From positions 558,001 to 622,000 of the forward strand of contig NADL03000614.1 in assembly GCA_002205965.3 (NCBI GenBank): a DNA stretch of 64,000 nt. The letters run 5' to 3'. Source of the stretch: Kappaphycus alvarezii (lineage: Eukaryota > Rhodophyta > Florideophyceae > Gigartinales > Solieriaceae). The position numbers were made by a program, and so were the translations under genes. The notes under the pieces were generated by a model. That model was given only the letters and a program-made list of their open reading frames with translations, was not told where the DNA came from and ran no database searches. Numbering within the stretch: position 1 is the first letter of the stretch; every line of letters starts with the position of its first letter. Below, in pieces: positions 1 through 11,125 of this stretch.

Positions 1-1180
1 GAAGCGCGTAAAAGGGAGAGGCGTGAGCGGTGGAAGTGACTGGTGATTTCTTCCTGGAGGGAGCAAGCGGCATTGCGGTCGATGTGGTTCGATCGTGACA
101 AGAGTGCCTCTAGTCGTAGTTCTGCAGGGAGGTCCAGACTTGTTGCCAGGGTGTCGTAGGATGGGGCCAAGAGCCTGGCAACATGCGTGGAGTTTGTGTG
201 CAGTATTCGCCGAATGATTGGCATGTTCGTCAGATTGGAAACCGTGTATGCGATGACGTAGACGGAAGTGCATAGGGTGAACCCGAGGCCGCCGTGGCGG
301 AATGGTAGCGTGGCTTGTAGCCACGCGATGTCCGACATCTTCCGGTGAACTTGCTCGAAAACCCTTCGCAACCCCTTGTCAAAAGCTTTGGCAAGTGGTA
401 AGGTAAAGTGCCGCGGGGTTGAGCAGAACAAGTACATAACCAGACATGAGGAGGCACAGAATCGGAGAATATGGAATGAGATCTGAGGCTCGTTCATGGC
501 TGTGAGGGATGTCCAGAGTGACTCGGCCTTCTGCAGTGCTTTGATGGTCAGGGAAGTGCATGCATCCGGGGTGCCAATCGGGCTACCAAGAACCGTGATA
601 GCTTCAGAGGCGAGAACGTCGCATGGCAGGTGATGTAGGTGAGGGTGTGGTAAGGGAGAGGGCCACCAGGGCGACGTTTTGTTGAGGTTAACATGGAAGC
701 CGAAGTTCGGGCCGTTCAGGCGCAGGTAGTGGAGAACGGCGTGGGCTTGTGAAATGGGAACAATCAGTGTTCCATCGTCAGCGTACCATGTGTGAAGCGG
801 GAGGGCAGGGAAATTGGATGCTAGTCCTTGTGCAAAGTGGTGGAGGGCAATAGCGAAGAGAAACATGCCGAGGGGTCTCCCTGTTGGGTGCCAGTTCGGC
901 TCCATGTGAGGTGACGGCGGCCGAAGAAGAGGCGGGAAGGAGCCCCGTAGAGGAAGTGGACCCATCGTGCGGCCGCTGGGATGCGGCGAATAGCCTGAGA
1001 GAGAATTTGGGAACGCTCAATGGAGTAATAGGCGTTTCGGGCATCAACTTGAATGAGCACGTGGGTGGTGTTCTACAGTTCGTGCATGCGTGCCCGAGTG
1101 GCATGGACGATAGTTTCTGTAGCACACGGGACGCCTACGCAGATTTGATGGGGCTGCAGTTGGCCAACTCTTGATCACCT
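1..1180 (-). mobile_element. Non-LTR retrotransposon reverse transcriptase fragment (runs off left edge)
   Basis: Decayed RT of a non-LTR element read on the minus strand. From about 866 down to position 1 one frame is completely open, with YADD (catalytic Asp pair) at 774-785, a thumb segment ending FRHGGLGF near 240-300, and no stop to the window edge. Upstream, at 821-1060 in another frame, lie IQVDARNAYYSI (RT motif with the first catalytic Asp) and GTQQGDPS. A frameshift near 850-870 separates these blocks, and a TAG just upstream of NTTHVLIQVDAR breaks the N-terminal side. The same motif order is seen in the longer element at 39174-44110, so this is probably the same family. The 5' side stops being recognisable near 1180. 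Confidence 0.85.
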
Positions 1181-1315
1181 CGGGGGAAAATGTGGGGTGA
1201 TTTAATATTTGTTAAATATGGTCGGTTGTGGCCCGGAATATCCTACAGTGTGCCCAGTAATACCTCTAAATTGCCCTAAAAAGCCGGCTCAAGGCCCCCA
1301 GATCTGATCACCTCG
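1172..1315. repeat. 122-bp block between 11-bp direct repeats
   Basis: TGATCACCTCG occurs at 1172-1182 and again at 1305-1315, flanking 122 bp. Part of the block (1183-1236, read on the minus strand) closely matches the sequence on both sides of the hAT-2 insertion (33222-33246 joined to 37671-37696). The block therefore behaves as a dispersed repeat. I do not recognise its class. Confidence 0.5.
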
Positions 1316-1930
1316 AATTCGTTTCATTTCATTATGTGATAAACGCAAAAATTCATAGCATTGGCTTTCGGTGTTAATTGGTTACAAATACCGCACTTAA
1401 AAAAGTGTGATTGATAAGGAAATCAAATTAAGATACATTTTATTTATGCATGTACTGAAGCTGGTAAGGTCGAGGTCACGTGTCGAGCAATCTGAAAAAA
1501 CCCTGAAATCACACCCAAAGTTCAACATTTGAGCACTGAGAAATGACCTCTATCTGCCACACTGTTTAACAAAATTACTTCGTTCAACTTTAAAGTGAAA
1601 GCGCATTGTTTAGTGCTTTTTTTCACAGCTTTTCGTTTAAATCCGAAAACATGATCTATTTTTCTGTTAAAAAGGATGGTTTAGCGCAATTTCACAAACT
1701 TGCACAAACTTTTTTGGATTATCACAACGGATCCATCAGCGCCTATAAAGACATTCTAAAAAATCTCGCTGAAACTTAATCCTTTTTCATTGCATACACC
1801 GACTTCAGAAGTCTGATCTACTTCCGTCCGAAAGCTCATAATCAACATTCAAACCAGAGTCACTCTCGCTGCCAACATCATCCAAAATGCAACCCATTTT
1901 CCCGTACTTTTCCTCTTCCTACATGGCATG
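1316..1930. other. AT-rich stretch without recognisable gene
   Basis: About 600 bp of AT-rich sequence with no sustained open frame and no motif I recognise on either strand. Confidence 0.6.
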
Positions 1931-1934
1931 GGAT

Positions 1935-3310
1935 TAGTAACTGATAGGGATAAATCGGCAGGGGAAGAGATCCTCAGAACCAATTGCCCCAAGAAGGAGG
2001 TGTTGCAAGCGACAAAAGTGCTACCGTAGTATAGTTGAACGAACAAAAAGGAGTAGATAAGGAAGACAGTTGAAAAGGCTACAAGCAAGTATGGAAGGGG
2101 CAGGATTTAACACCTATGCTTAGTGACTAGCGTAAAATAAACGCTTCTTGGGTCTGAAGTTGACTCTCAACTTCCTAACTATTTGGGACTGGGCTTGAAG
2201 CTGTCTGCCAACTTGCTTGACCTCTCCACGAGGAAGCGGTTTAATCAGCTTATATATACTTTTGGCTACCCCTAAAGTCCGAAAAAAACTATAGAAGGTA
2301 CCAGGAAATGCATACAAGCAATTTGTGTGGATGATATACTCTAAACAAAAGGTACTTAAGAAACTAACAATTAATGAGGTCCTCTTATTTCCCATTCTCT
2401 AAGTCAGATCCAAAAAACTCCTCTCAAATATCCATGCTGTCCAAGCAGTCCCTACAAATATCTGCGAACGGCTCATAGCTCTCTATTCCCTCCTGGGAGA
2501 TATCTAAACTACTAAAGATATCTCCATCCGGTTACAGCGTCGGCACCACTTGTTCCATACTCTCCAGTCCAGGCCCCACCATTTCAACACTTTCCATTCC
2601 CCTGTTCCCTCATCCACCTCTTCCTCGTCCTCGTCCTCATCATCATCCTCCTCATCCTCCCCATCCTTCTCCTGAGTCTCGTACACTAGCTCAGGGGCTA
2701 ACCATTCCTCGAAGGACTCCCAGCTCTCCTCCTCGACTTTCTCAGTCTCATTCTCACTTACCTCCCTCGCCTCTTCTTCTATGAAGAGGCGGCGAACGAA
2801 CTCGATGATTTTCTTCTTAGTTTGCCGCCGGATGTAGTCGTCGGCATCGGTTGGCCCGTAGGCGGCGAGACGGAGGCCATTGATGGGACGGGAAGGGAGG
2901 TTTTTGGAGATAGGGACAGAGGGGCGATTTGATGTCATATTTCTGGAATAGGGGTGAGCGGGGTTGCGGATGTTGACAGAAAGGGTAATCAGCTTATCGA
3001 ATTGTTGGTGGTAGGAGTGATGCTTCAGCGACAATGCTATAACACATTAAATAGGGGCATTTCTTTGGTAATCATCATGGTCTTGGTCAAAAAAGGGCGA
3101 TACTGCGGCCTTGGATTTGCATGAATTCGGGGGCATCATAAAAATCTGCGTGATAAAATATCGGAACTGAATTTGGGAGGCGAAGTGACCACGAATTGAA
3201 AGGCGTCTCTTTGAAGGAGGAGAACCAAATATTCAAACATAAAATAGAAAATGGAGCTGTACAGTGAATTTGGATTCATAAAGGAAAAAGATATTTAAAA
3301 TTTATTTTGG
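1935..3310 (-). repeat. Acidic-ORF repeat family, copy 1 (most complete)
   Basis: Best preserved of four related segments (others at 17.4-18.76, 22.65-23.93 and 41.55-42.17 kb). Shared features in element order (minus strand here) are an AT-rich leader near 3310-2940, an acidic ORF, a conserved C-terminal block (about 2400-2510; its DISQE and PFADICRDCLD segments recur in other copies), then a roughly 450-bp 3' segment (1935-2400) whose bases align with the other copies, including CAACTTGCTT-type and GGTAGCAC-type stretches. Copies lie in both orientations and one sits inside another transposon, so the unit is or was mobile. I see no reverse transcriptase or transposase in it, so it may be non-autonomous or one segment of a larger element. 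Confidence 0.75.
2504..2938 (-). CDS. Acidic hypothetical protein of the repeat family
   Basis: Open frame starting at ATG 2936-2938 (the same frame stays open upstream to 3034, but there the start would be TTG). N-terminal SISKNLPSRPINGLRLAAY is followed by a DADDYIRR-like block, a charged helical region (KKKIIEFVRRLFIEEEAR), WESFEEWLAPELVYET, then a run of Asp/Glu of about 25 residues. The ORF stops at 2504, but homology continues in another frame (PTL-PDGDIF, DISQEGIES, PFADICRDCLDSMDI) to about 2400, so a frameshift has probably cut the C-terminus. Equivalent peptides occur in copies 2 and 3. No known domain recognised; an acidic gag-like or nuclear role would be guesswork. The four-copy conservation argues that it once encoded protein. 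Confidence 0.5.
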   Translation of the reverse strand: MTSNRPSVPISKNLPSRPINGLRLAAYGPTDADDYIRRQTKKKIIEFVRRLFIEEEAREVSENETEKVEEESWESFEEWLAPELVYETQEKDGEDEEDDDEDEDEEEVDEGTGEWKVLKWWGLDWRVWNKWCRRCNRMEISLVV

Positions 3311-3539
3311 GAAGACAAAGGTAGGACGATTGGTCAAGGGCAGATTTCAAGATGCGAAGAGGACCTTTTTCGTTCCGACAGTAACTTCGAAAAACCTCCG
3401 GAGTGTACTTATCCAACTCCAACCTGTCCTGCACTCAACATTTTTCAAATTAAACGTCATATTACCGCACGCCCCCGTCCATTTGTCACTTCCTGTGGGA
3501 TAAAACCCGCTCGCGGTAATTGGTAGAGAGATCACCGAA

Positions 3540-4572
3540 GACATTGGTAGCGCAGGTTCATTAACCCTGAAAACCGAAGTATGAACGGGCTCAACCGAGG
3601 GAACGCAGGAAACATGAACGGCGGCAAGACCCAGGGTGGAGGGGAATCTGTCTTAGATGCGCGACCGAGCGGTAAGCAGTGGTAACGACCGAAAACGGGA
3701 GCGACGAGAGGGAAACCTATGCGTGAACGACGGTTAACCGAAAACGGCTCACTGTTACGGAATGGTTCACAGGTAAAAGTGCCTTTTACTTACTGTTGGC
3801 GGTTGGGGTCGGCGGCGGCCTTATATGCAGGCCGACCCCGTGTTTTTTGGCCCTCAGATAATTATCCACAGTAAGCTAATAAATATCTACCTAATTACAG
3901 TTAGCTCAATTACACTGTCACCTACAAATAATAGGAAGCAACGGCAATACGGATCACACCTGGCCAGCTCCCAATACCAATTACCGTTCACGGTAATCGC
4001 GCTACCTCAACTCCGCAATTATACTACAATCTCTCCCTCCCTAGATTGAAACACGCCCCTGTGTTTCGGTATTTTTCGCACCAACAACTTTTCCGACCCT
4101 TGGTACCCTGTTACCCGACCGTGGGAACTCAAATAACCGGCGACCGGTACCCAACCTAAGTGCTGTCGTTCACGCACCGACCACGGTTGCGCTGTTGCAC
4201 AGAGCTTCTATTTTTATCCCGGTTCCCTCTTCCTCACTTCAACCGCAAGCCGGTAGCACGACTTCCACTGCCGATAGAAGTATGCCACACGGCCAACCGC
4301 AAATCGGTGTGTCGTTCCCACGGAGGGCAACGTCACCTACCCCAACGATGCGGGGCACCGACTGAGAACCAAAACCGATGTACGGAGTAGAAAAGGCCAT
4401 TGCCCGCGGAGGCGGTCCGAAGGAGTGCATCCGATGGCGGAGAGGAAATACCGAGGCCAGGACTGAATTCAGTCCAAAACGTGGTAACTTGTACTGACGG
4501 CGGTAGTGGCTCGGCGAAAATCAGCTATAGCACCACAGGATACGAAAACTGACGATAGCACCACAAAATACA
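3540..4572 (-). repeat. Probable 3' LTR of gypsy-I
   Basis: Non-coding block directly downstream of the gypsy-I coding region. On the minus strand it starts TGTATTTTGTGG immediately after a purine tract (4573-4588) and contains a TATA-like CATATAAGG at 3819-3827 followed by a GC-rich stretch, as expected for a U3-R-U5 organisation. The 3' boundary near 3540 is estimated, because the 5' LTR is missing (removed by the copia-I insertion) and cannot be aligned. Confidence 0.5.
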
Positions 4573-4588
4573 CTCCCTCCCCTCCTTA
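4573..4588 (-). other. Polypurine tract of gypsy-I
   Basis: On the minus strand AAGGAGGGGAGGGAG ends directly before the TG of the presumed LTR, the classic position for the plus-strand primer of LTR elements. A related purine tract precedes the presumed LTR of gypsy-III (53611-53630). Confidence 0.6.
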
Positions 4589-4639
4589 AGTGGGCGACAC
4601 TCTGGCAACCGGACAGGAAAGTTAGGCGGTGTTTCGGAG

Positions 4640-5062
4640 CCGATGGCGACGGGTGTGTTGTCGCCAATATGCCGTGATGAAATTCTCAGGAACTCCGAAA
4701 CCCGGTTCCCATGTGTCGTGCTCGGGACTGTAACCGTACCATCGGACTTTGTACCACATTTCGTCGCGGCGTTCCTTGTACTTCACCAAAGCGTCTATCC
4801 GATATTCGGTTTCATCCTACGCTTCCGGAATCACGGGGACGTCAAGTGGCTCGGTAGGGGTGTCCGTAGTCTCCGGTGGTGCGGTGCGAGGGACCGGCGT
4901 ACAACGGTCGACCGATACATTCACGAACAAGCCGTCCTTCTCGATCATGACGTTCTCATCCGTAACTCTGTCGACGCGGGACGGGCCTCGCCCGCTCGGG
5001 AGAAGCTTTTGCGGAACCTCGTCGGCGTAGGTGGTCGCTTCTTCCCGTTCTTCGGCGGTCAA
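4640..5062 (-). pseudogene. gypsy-I integrase C-terminus with chromodomain
   Basis: Minus-strand frame continuing from 5062. After a hydrophilic linker and an in-frame TAG comes a chromodomain (about 4670-4812): EYRIDALVKYKERRDEMWYK, then VRWYGYSPEHDTWEP. The aromatic residues and the DTWEP end are the hallmark. Chromodomains on integrases are known to guide chromovirus insertion to modified chromatin. The in-frame stop before the domain means this copy would not make it. Confidence 0.8.
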
Positions 5063-5113
5063 GGTGCGGGCCGGGCGGTCAACGAAGACCTCATCTCCCG
5101 GGCGGATGGCGAG

Positions 5114-6046
5114 TCAGAACCGAACTTTGCGGTTAAAATCGCGCTTGTACCGTTGTTGAGCGGCGGTCAGCTTGGCCGTCGCCGCATTCAGCCGTTCCCA
5201 AACCTTTCGGATTGCCTCGAGTTTGAGCTGGGTCGGGGTGAGTCCAGCCGGGCGGTCATATGAGGGTGTCGGGACGTCACGCAAAATGATAATCCGAGGG
5301 TGGCGGGTGAGCACCAAGTTGAGGGGCATCGTTCCCGTTGATCGGTGTACTTGTATTTTGTACCCGTACGTAAGCGGTGCAACGAATTCGTTCCAATTCG
5401 TCTGGTGCTCCGCCACGTAATTCAGGAGAGCGCTCACTAGCGTACGGTTGAAAAGTTCGGCTTGTCGGTTGATTTGCGAGTGATACGCGGCGGTGAGGTA
5501 ATGCTTGATCCCCAGCATTCCGCAAACGGTGTCGAAAAACTTATCGATGAACTGCTTCCCATTGCCAGTAAGGGCGTAATTCGGCGCACTGCACGCGTAC
5601 ACCCAGTGTTCCAAGAACGCTTGTCCGACGTCAGCGGCGGTGGTTTTCCGGAGAAGGAAGGACGGTGCGCGTAAGCTTTGAATACCTGTCCGAAATGATA
5701 AGGATGAACCGATATCCCCGGGAAGCCACCGGAAACGGACCGAGGATGTCCAGCGCAACGAACTCGAGAGGTCCGGCAGCCGGGAAGAGCTTCAAGTACT
5801 ATTGGTTCTTTTACATTGTTCCCCGAGATCGGATACAACTGCGACATTGTACGGCGGTGTTGTACGCGTCCAGGGCCATGTGAGGCCAGTAAGAGTCGCG
5901 GCGCAGCGTGTCGTACATCCGGATCGCGCCGGGGTGACCGCTGAGCCATGGATAGTAGGCCACGTACAGGATGCGCGCGCGGAGGGACTTAGGCACCACA
6001 GGTTGAAGAGCACCGTCGAGTCGGGAGCGTCGCACCAGGAATCCAT
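5114..6046 (-). pseudogene. gypsy-I integrase
   Basis: Zinc-binding head in 5811-6035: HPGAIRMYDTLRRDSYWPHM followed by a CRSC pair (HHCC type). The core is split over frames. LDILGPFP-type and DRYSKLT-type blocks lie near 5690-5790, and ALTGNGKQFIDKFFDTVCGM, TAAYHSQINRQAELFNRTL and NEFVAPLTYGYK lie in 5114-5758. QINRQAE corresponds to the usual QTNGQAE, and the second catalytic position (normally D of SDNG) reads TGNG, so the core is degenerate. Read on the minus strand downstream of RNase H. Confidence 0.8.
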
Positions 6047-6251
6047 AGCAATCGTAAGCTTATTGACTTTTGGGGGAGCAAACTTGTTCCGCGAGCTTCC
6101 GACAAAGCGGCTCGGTGCCTTGTGCTTCCAAAAATTCCTTGACCGTAATCGGCATCACGTTCGTGTCCTCGGAGATCACGTTGGAGGGGGGCATGTTGCC
6201 ATCCACCGTTTCGGAATTTTCGGAATTTTCGGTGCTCAGTACATGCGATCT

Positions 6252-6839
6252 CTATAATGTTTCGGAAAACGCCCGTACTGCCTCATCTGAGACCGGTTCA
6301 TCATCCCAGAAACCGACAACCACGGCGTCTCTCTCCTTACCGATCGACCCTCCGGGGTACATCTCGACTGCGTAGCACGGAATCTTGTCGTCCAGAGGTT
6401 CAGGGTCCGCGTTCGTCCGAAGTCGGGACATACCGTCGGCGAGTTGATGCTTGACACCGGGACGGTACTGCACCTCTTAATATAATTCCGCAAGACGGAG
6501 ACGCCAGCGCGCGAGCCTTCCCGGTGCATTGGAAAATTTAAGGATCCCACGAAGCGCGTTGTGATCCGTTCTCAAGATAAAACGGTCGCCGTACAGGTAT
6601 GTACGCAGTTGTAGCATAGCCCATACCACAGCGAGGCATTCCCGTTCCGAAGCGGTGTAATTCTGCTCTGCATTGGTCAAACTGCGGCTCCAATACCGGA
6701 TAGGGAGCTTTTCTCCGTTCGGTTGTTCCTGTAACAGGCGGGCACCGACTTGGTAGTCATACGCATCAGTGTCCAATGTGTACCGGAAACCAGAACGCGG
6801 CAAAGCGAGGATGGGAGAGGATACAAAGCGCTGCTTCAA
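6252..6839 (-). pseudogene. gypsy-I RNase H
   Basis: Ty3/gypsy RNase H: YTLDTDAYDYQVGARLLQ (first catalytic Asp), then TASERECLAVVWAM (Glu), then ILRTDHNALRGIL (Asp) and RLARWRLRLAELY. A stop at 6477 separates the domain from its continuation QYRPGVKHQLADGMSRL at 6252-6473, which carries the conserved H-x3-DG/ALSR-type end. Confidence 0.85.
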
Positions 6840-6911
6840 CTCCGAAAAGCGTTATATTATTCATCGTCAAAGGTTTCCAATTCCGTGGGTCCTCCTTTTC
6901 TTGTCTTCTGA

Positions 6912-7844
6912 TTAAGCGATGCGGCGACTCGAGCGAAGTTCGGGACAAAGGGGCAGTAGACATTGCACATACTGAATTGATCGGAGTTCCGCCATGTTTG
7001 TCGGCAGTCGCGCGTTCCAAATGGCTTCAGTGTTCTTATTGTTCACCTCGAGCCGCCCGGGCTTGATCGTGTGTCCAAGGTACGCCACTTCGGAATTGAA
7101 GCACGAACACTTGTCAAGGCGCAGCGTGGCTCCGACATCGGTTAGCAATTGCAGAACTTCCCGTACGTGTCGGAAATGATCCTCCAGGTTATTGGAGTAG
7201 TTTATCACATCGTCCAGGTAGACGAGCCCGAAGCGCTACGTCACTCGGGAAAGGATGGTATCCACCGCCCGTTGGAAGGTCGCGGGGGCGTTCTTCAACC
7301 CGAAGGGCATCCGATGAAATCGGTACGTTCTACAATACGTAACGAACGTCGTCTTATCCCGATCCTCCTCGGCAACTTCGACTTGCCAATATCCCTAATT
7401 ACAGTCTAATGTACTGAAAACGGTTGCGTCGCCGAGTGAATTTATGCACTCATCCATCCGCGGAATCGGGTACGTGTCGCGACGAGTCACTGCGTTGAGT
7501 GGGCGATAGTCAAAGCAGAAACTTAGTTTCCCGTCTTTCTTCGGAATTAGGACGATGGGGCTTGCTCACTCTGACTGCGCCGCCTCGATGGCTTTATCCG
7601 CGATCCTTTTGTCGATCCCCTTCTTTTTATTTTCCCGACCTCGGTGACCTGATCTGTACGGCGCTTGGTACACCGGCTTGGCACCCGGTTCCAAATCGAT
7701 TCGGTGCTCTGTTGCGGCGATGCAACCGAGGCCACCGGACCATATCCAACGGAATTCCGATAACAAACTGTACAATTGCGCACGAACTGGTTTTTCTTCG
7801 TAACCGATCTTGACGGATTGTTTCCAATCATCGTCCGACGTCAC
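6912..7844 (-). pseudogene. gypsy-I reverse transcriptase
   Basis: The N-terminal approach HRIDLEPGAKPVYQAPYR lies in 7566-7844. The palm follows in the minus strand near 7200-7560 with PIVLIPKKDGKLSFCFDYRP, STLDCN (catalytic Asp, followed by a stop) and FHRMPFGLKNAPATFQRAV. The catalytic YLDD is near 7205-7220, then LRLDKCSCFNSEVAYLGH in 6912-7208. The stop between the D and the GYWQV motif plus frameshifts make this a pseudogene. Confidence 0.85.
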
Positions 7845-8028
7845 GGTTTTGACAACGCCATGTTCCCACTGACCGATGCAACATCATCTCCCCCCTCCTT
7901 AGAGTGAGGGTTCTCCGGACCCTATGACAGTGAATTCCTAGAGTTACGGGAGATATCATCCGAAGTAACGGTAAGCACTACAGTAGGGGCTTGAAGGGCC
8001 AGAACGATCACCATACGCTTCGGTGGCT

Positions 8029-8806
8029 TCACGACGCGTCCGGAAAAAAATGACAACAGCACCGTGAACGGTTTTTTGGCATTATGTTCATAACGTCGTT
8101 AGTCATCAGGGCAATGTTCCGATGGACCAACTTGGGGTTGTTCTGTAAGTACCATAACCCACCGACTTCGGTTGTAGTGTCCGCAGGAATTTGACTCATG
8201 GCCGGGACAATGCGTCGCGCAAGGTGGACCTTGTTCGACACGGTGTTAGTCGGAAGGTTGTGTGAGACTGGCCTGAGGTCTTGTCCCGAGAATTCGGTTT
8301 CCTTGTTCTTTCGCTGCGACTGCGTCGTCCCTACGATGCATACGGATTGCGCGTTATAGAGCATTAACTTCCGGTATCCGGGGAGGATTGCCTTGACGTG
8401 GCTGTCAAAAATGGAAATCCCGATAATCACGTCGGTAGAAAGATTTGCGACGACCAGGAAGGGGACGCGCACCTTTAATTGACAGATATTCACAATCAAG
8501 CGAATTACACCGAGAAAGGAGAGACGTTGCTTATTAGAAGACCTAGGGGTGGTACTGATATCTGGCGAACGTTCGGCAGCCAACCTTTCGCGCATTGACG
8601 AAGTTCGGTCCTGCACCGGTATCCAAAACTGCAGTACGGAAGAGCATGAGCTCCAATGAGCGACTGGGGCTCACGTCCATCTTGTAGTTCTGCTTTTTAA
8701 TTGTAGTTCTTCTTTTTAAAGAAGCATATCTCCATCTCGTCGTCGGTTGGGAACATGTCTTCAACTGAAAGAACGGGATCATCAACATCATCCGAATGAA
8801 CGGCAA
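8029..8806 (-). pseudogene. gypsy-I aspartic protease region
   Basis: AVLDTGAGPNFV (active-site DTGA) in the 8543-8806 frame. A frameshift then leads to VPFLVVANLSTDVIIGISIF in 8029-8616, the usual second half of a retroviral-type protease (strand, then IIG). This is the expected position between gag and RT. Confidence 0.75.
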
Positions 8807-9025
8807 ACCTCTGGCGTGCGGGGGGAAGTGGTCCGGCGTCCCAACGGTCGCTCTTGCTCTTTTAAAGAGTCTTGCACCGGCGTGGAGGGTTCTTCGGCAC
8901 CGGGTATCGGCATAAACACTTGGGCCATATCTACGGTGTCTTCTTCTACGACGTTAACAGAATCTCGGCGAGTGGGCGGGGGCGTGTTCCGACGTGGGAA
9001 ACCTGCACGTCCGGCGCCCTGCTGA

Positions 9026-9949
9026 CTACCACGGCGTCGGTCGGCGGCTAGCGCTTGGAAGTTTTGCTCCCGAATATCCATGCGCGGGGTCCGTGATCAG
9101 ATCACAAACCGTGTGGTCGGTAGACAAGCAAATCCGGCAACGGGTAATAGCTGATCTTTGCACCTTCGGACGTTGCACTTCCGGTGACTTCGAAGAGCAG
9201 GGGTAGGTAAACGACTGCGGAGGAGGCACAGTGTCCTTAACAGTAGTTGTCGACGCTGTGGGACTAGTGACCGTCGTCGGTGGACTACCTCCCTGGTAGG
9301 ACAGTGCGAGGACGTCAACTTCCGCGTCCTCGACTTCATGCGGGCCTGAATCGCTATCCGATTCAACGGTAAACGCAGCAGTCTTCTGCAACATCGCCTT
9401 CTTCACATTACGGTTATCACGGAACGAAATGGGTACACTAACCTGGCGTAGTGCGCGATGCGATGATCCGAGTCCTCGGGCATAACGAACTATCGACTCA
9501 TAGTCCGCTCTCGGATGGTCTGTCGCATAATTGCGCAATTGTGTCCGAATGGACGGTAGCACACATTCTACAAGATATCCCTTCATCCTATCTCCGGAAA
9601 ACACGGTACCACAGCGCAGTGTGATCGAAATCGTCGCTCCCGACAATCAGTTATGAACCATTTCGGCGGCTTGCCCGGTGCGGAAGTACTGCATACACTA
9701 TACGGTGGCTCCTTCCGAGACATCTTTCGTGTCGCAAGCGTCCTTAAATCTTGCGAGGAAACTCAGTACCGTGATCGCATCACTACCTGAGAAAGTCCGG
9801 TCTCTCATCTGGACGGACAACATCTTCTGCGGTTTTCTGAGGTTTCGACCGATCGACTCGGTGTGCTTCTGTCTTCGGTTCCGCAATCGGTACGACTTGT
9901 AATCCACAGCCTTTTTGAAGATTACGTGCATCGGCCGTATCACTTCCAA
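9026..9949 (-). pseudogene. gypsy-I gag
   Basis: Two frames. In 9698-9949, RTFSGSDAITVLSFLARFKD is typical of gypsy capsid. In 9026-9646 lie PSIRTQLRNYATDHP, a Ser/Thr/Pro-rich linker and the zinc-knuckle-like CRICLSTDHTVCDLI. The N-terminus beyond 9949 is missing at the copia-I junction. Confidence 0.75.
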
Positions 9950-9974
9950 TTTGCAGTTCCTCCGCGAACGTCGA

Positions 9975-10250
9975 TGGATAATGATTCTTGTCTTGGACTT
10001 GCTCCGCTACTCAGTACGCAAGCACTTATAGAGACTTTTTTGTAGCCCTTCTGCACTGTATTTGAAAGTACAGTACAGTGCAGTGTAGAACAAGTCCACC
10101 ATAAAAATTAAATCTAGTGGCTGCAATTTGCATTTTGTACTAGATTAACATAATAAAATGTATGGGCACTCTTGCTGAGCTGTCACGGATGCTGCACTGG
10201 CACCATCGCGAAGCCTTTTGAATAACATTCGCGCCCTATCAAAAAGCCAG
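9975..10250 (-). repeat. copia-I 3' LTR (left copy)
   Basis: The segment starting TGGATAATGATTCTTGTC at 9975 is repeated at 15133 (TGGCTAATTATTCTTGTC). About 75-85 bp align, including CTTGCTCCGCTACTC and GTACGCAAGC. Both copies begin with TGG, so the minus-strand LTR would end in CCA (TG...CA rule). The right limit (about 10250) is estimated from the end of copia coding homology. Short GTACAGTAC motifs occur inside, near 10066-10080. Confidence 0.55.
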
Positions 10251-10264
10251 GCAGGTGTGCCTTA

Positions 10265-11125
10265 CTCCTTACGGATAATGCATTGTTCAATGAAGGTTTT
10301 GTCAGCACCAGTCCGAAAAATTTCTAGCAGAGCCTTGCAAATATTCGGCTTCGTAGGCCATCAGAATTATTTGCAATACCAGAGATAAGTCCAACATTTG
10401 ATATTTCAAAATTGTTGTACGCTTCGCGAGCAGCAGCGATATCTATCATTAAACGTTTCCCAGTTGAATTTGAAGCACGGGTAATGACATCGAAAATTTG
10501 CTTCCAGTCTGTGCACATTTTCAGAGGTATCTTACGGCGTACTATGCGCTCTAAGTCGTGTTTCAATATGTAAGCGACATCAAATGCGGCGGAGAATGCG
10601 TCAAATTCTCCAACCATGATAGACCGTACGACTCGACGAGACTTGCAGCGACTATAGCTCAAAACATGGCAGCTGTCTCGTCATCGTTAAGCAGAACAAT
10701 GAATCCTAGCTGCGAATTGAGATCTTTTTTTGTCGAAAACGATGCATCTGCTTTAGAAAGAATATGCAGGGTGTTTAAATTGAGCGGATGGTACTTGAGA
10801 CGGATGTCTTTAGTATCTTTCATATATCTAATGGAATTATTAAGCTCGTCGATGGCCTTCTTTTCGAAACTCTCAACCGTTACTTGTGCTGCGCGATTTA
10901 CTGCCCATCATATGTCGGGACGAGTGTGTGAGAGCCAACTAAATGTAGGTTGGACGAAGCGAAAGAGTTCAAAGGTAGAATCCTTCGGTATCGTTCTGAG
11001 CTTGGCAAGATATTCTGGCTGATGGGCGTTGAATGCTCGCTGACCATCATTCTATTTTTCAGTTTCGATACGGATGCCAACGAACTCAAGATTGTCATAC
11101 CCAATCGTTTTTGATCAAACAAAGT
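10265..11125 (-). pseudogene. copia-I RNase H and RT C-terminus
   Basis: 10324-10662 shows KRLMIDIAAAREAYNNFEIS followed by VGLISGIANNSDGL, the end of a copia RNase H (usual form: D-x-ADGLTK). Past the stop, another frame gives EIFRTGADKTFIEQCI near 10270-10320, the usual C-terminal tail. The sequence is split over at least three frames. Confidence 0.75.

Larger units (their letters stand above)
4640..9974 (-). mobile_element. gypsy-I: Ty3/gypsy chromovirus, decayed
   Basis: Minus-strand order from high to low coordinate is gag (CCHC-like knuckle), aspartic protease, RT, RNase H, integrase with zinc head, chromodomain, polypurine tract, LTR. That order (RT before integrase) defines Ty3/gypsy, and the terminal chromodomain places it among the chromoviruses. 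Numerous stops and frameshifts show it is inactive. Its 5' end is missing: gag homology stops at about 9950 where the copia-I LTR begins (9975), so copia-I appears to have inserted into gag. Confidence 0.9.

Noticed and set aside
3347-3544. 65-codon minus ORF beside the gypsy-I LTR
   Set aside because: Short, no motif, spans the end of the presumed LTR.
7886-7911. Second purine tract in gypsy-I (between protease and RT)
   Set aside because: Resembles the polypurine tract at 4573-4588, but no equivalent was seen in gypsy-II, and it may be chance or a scrap of another element.
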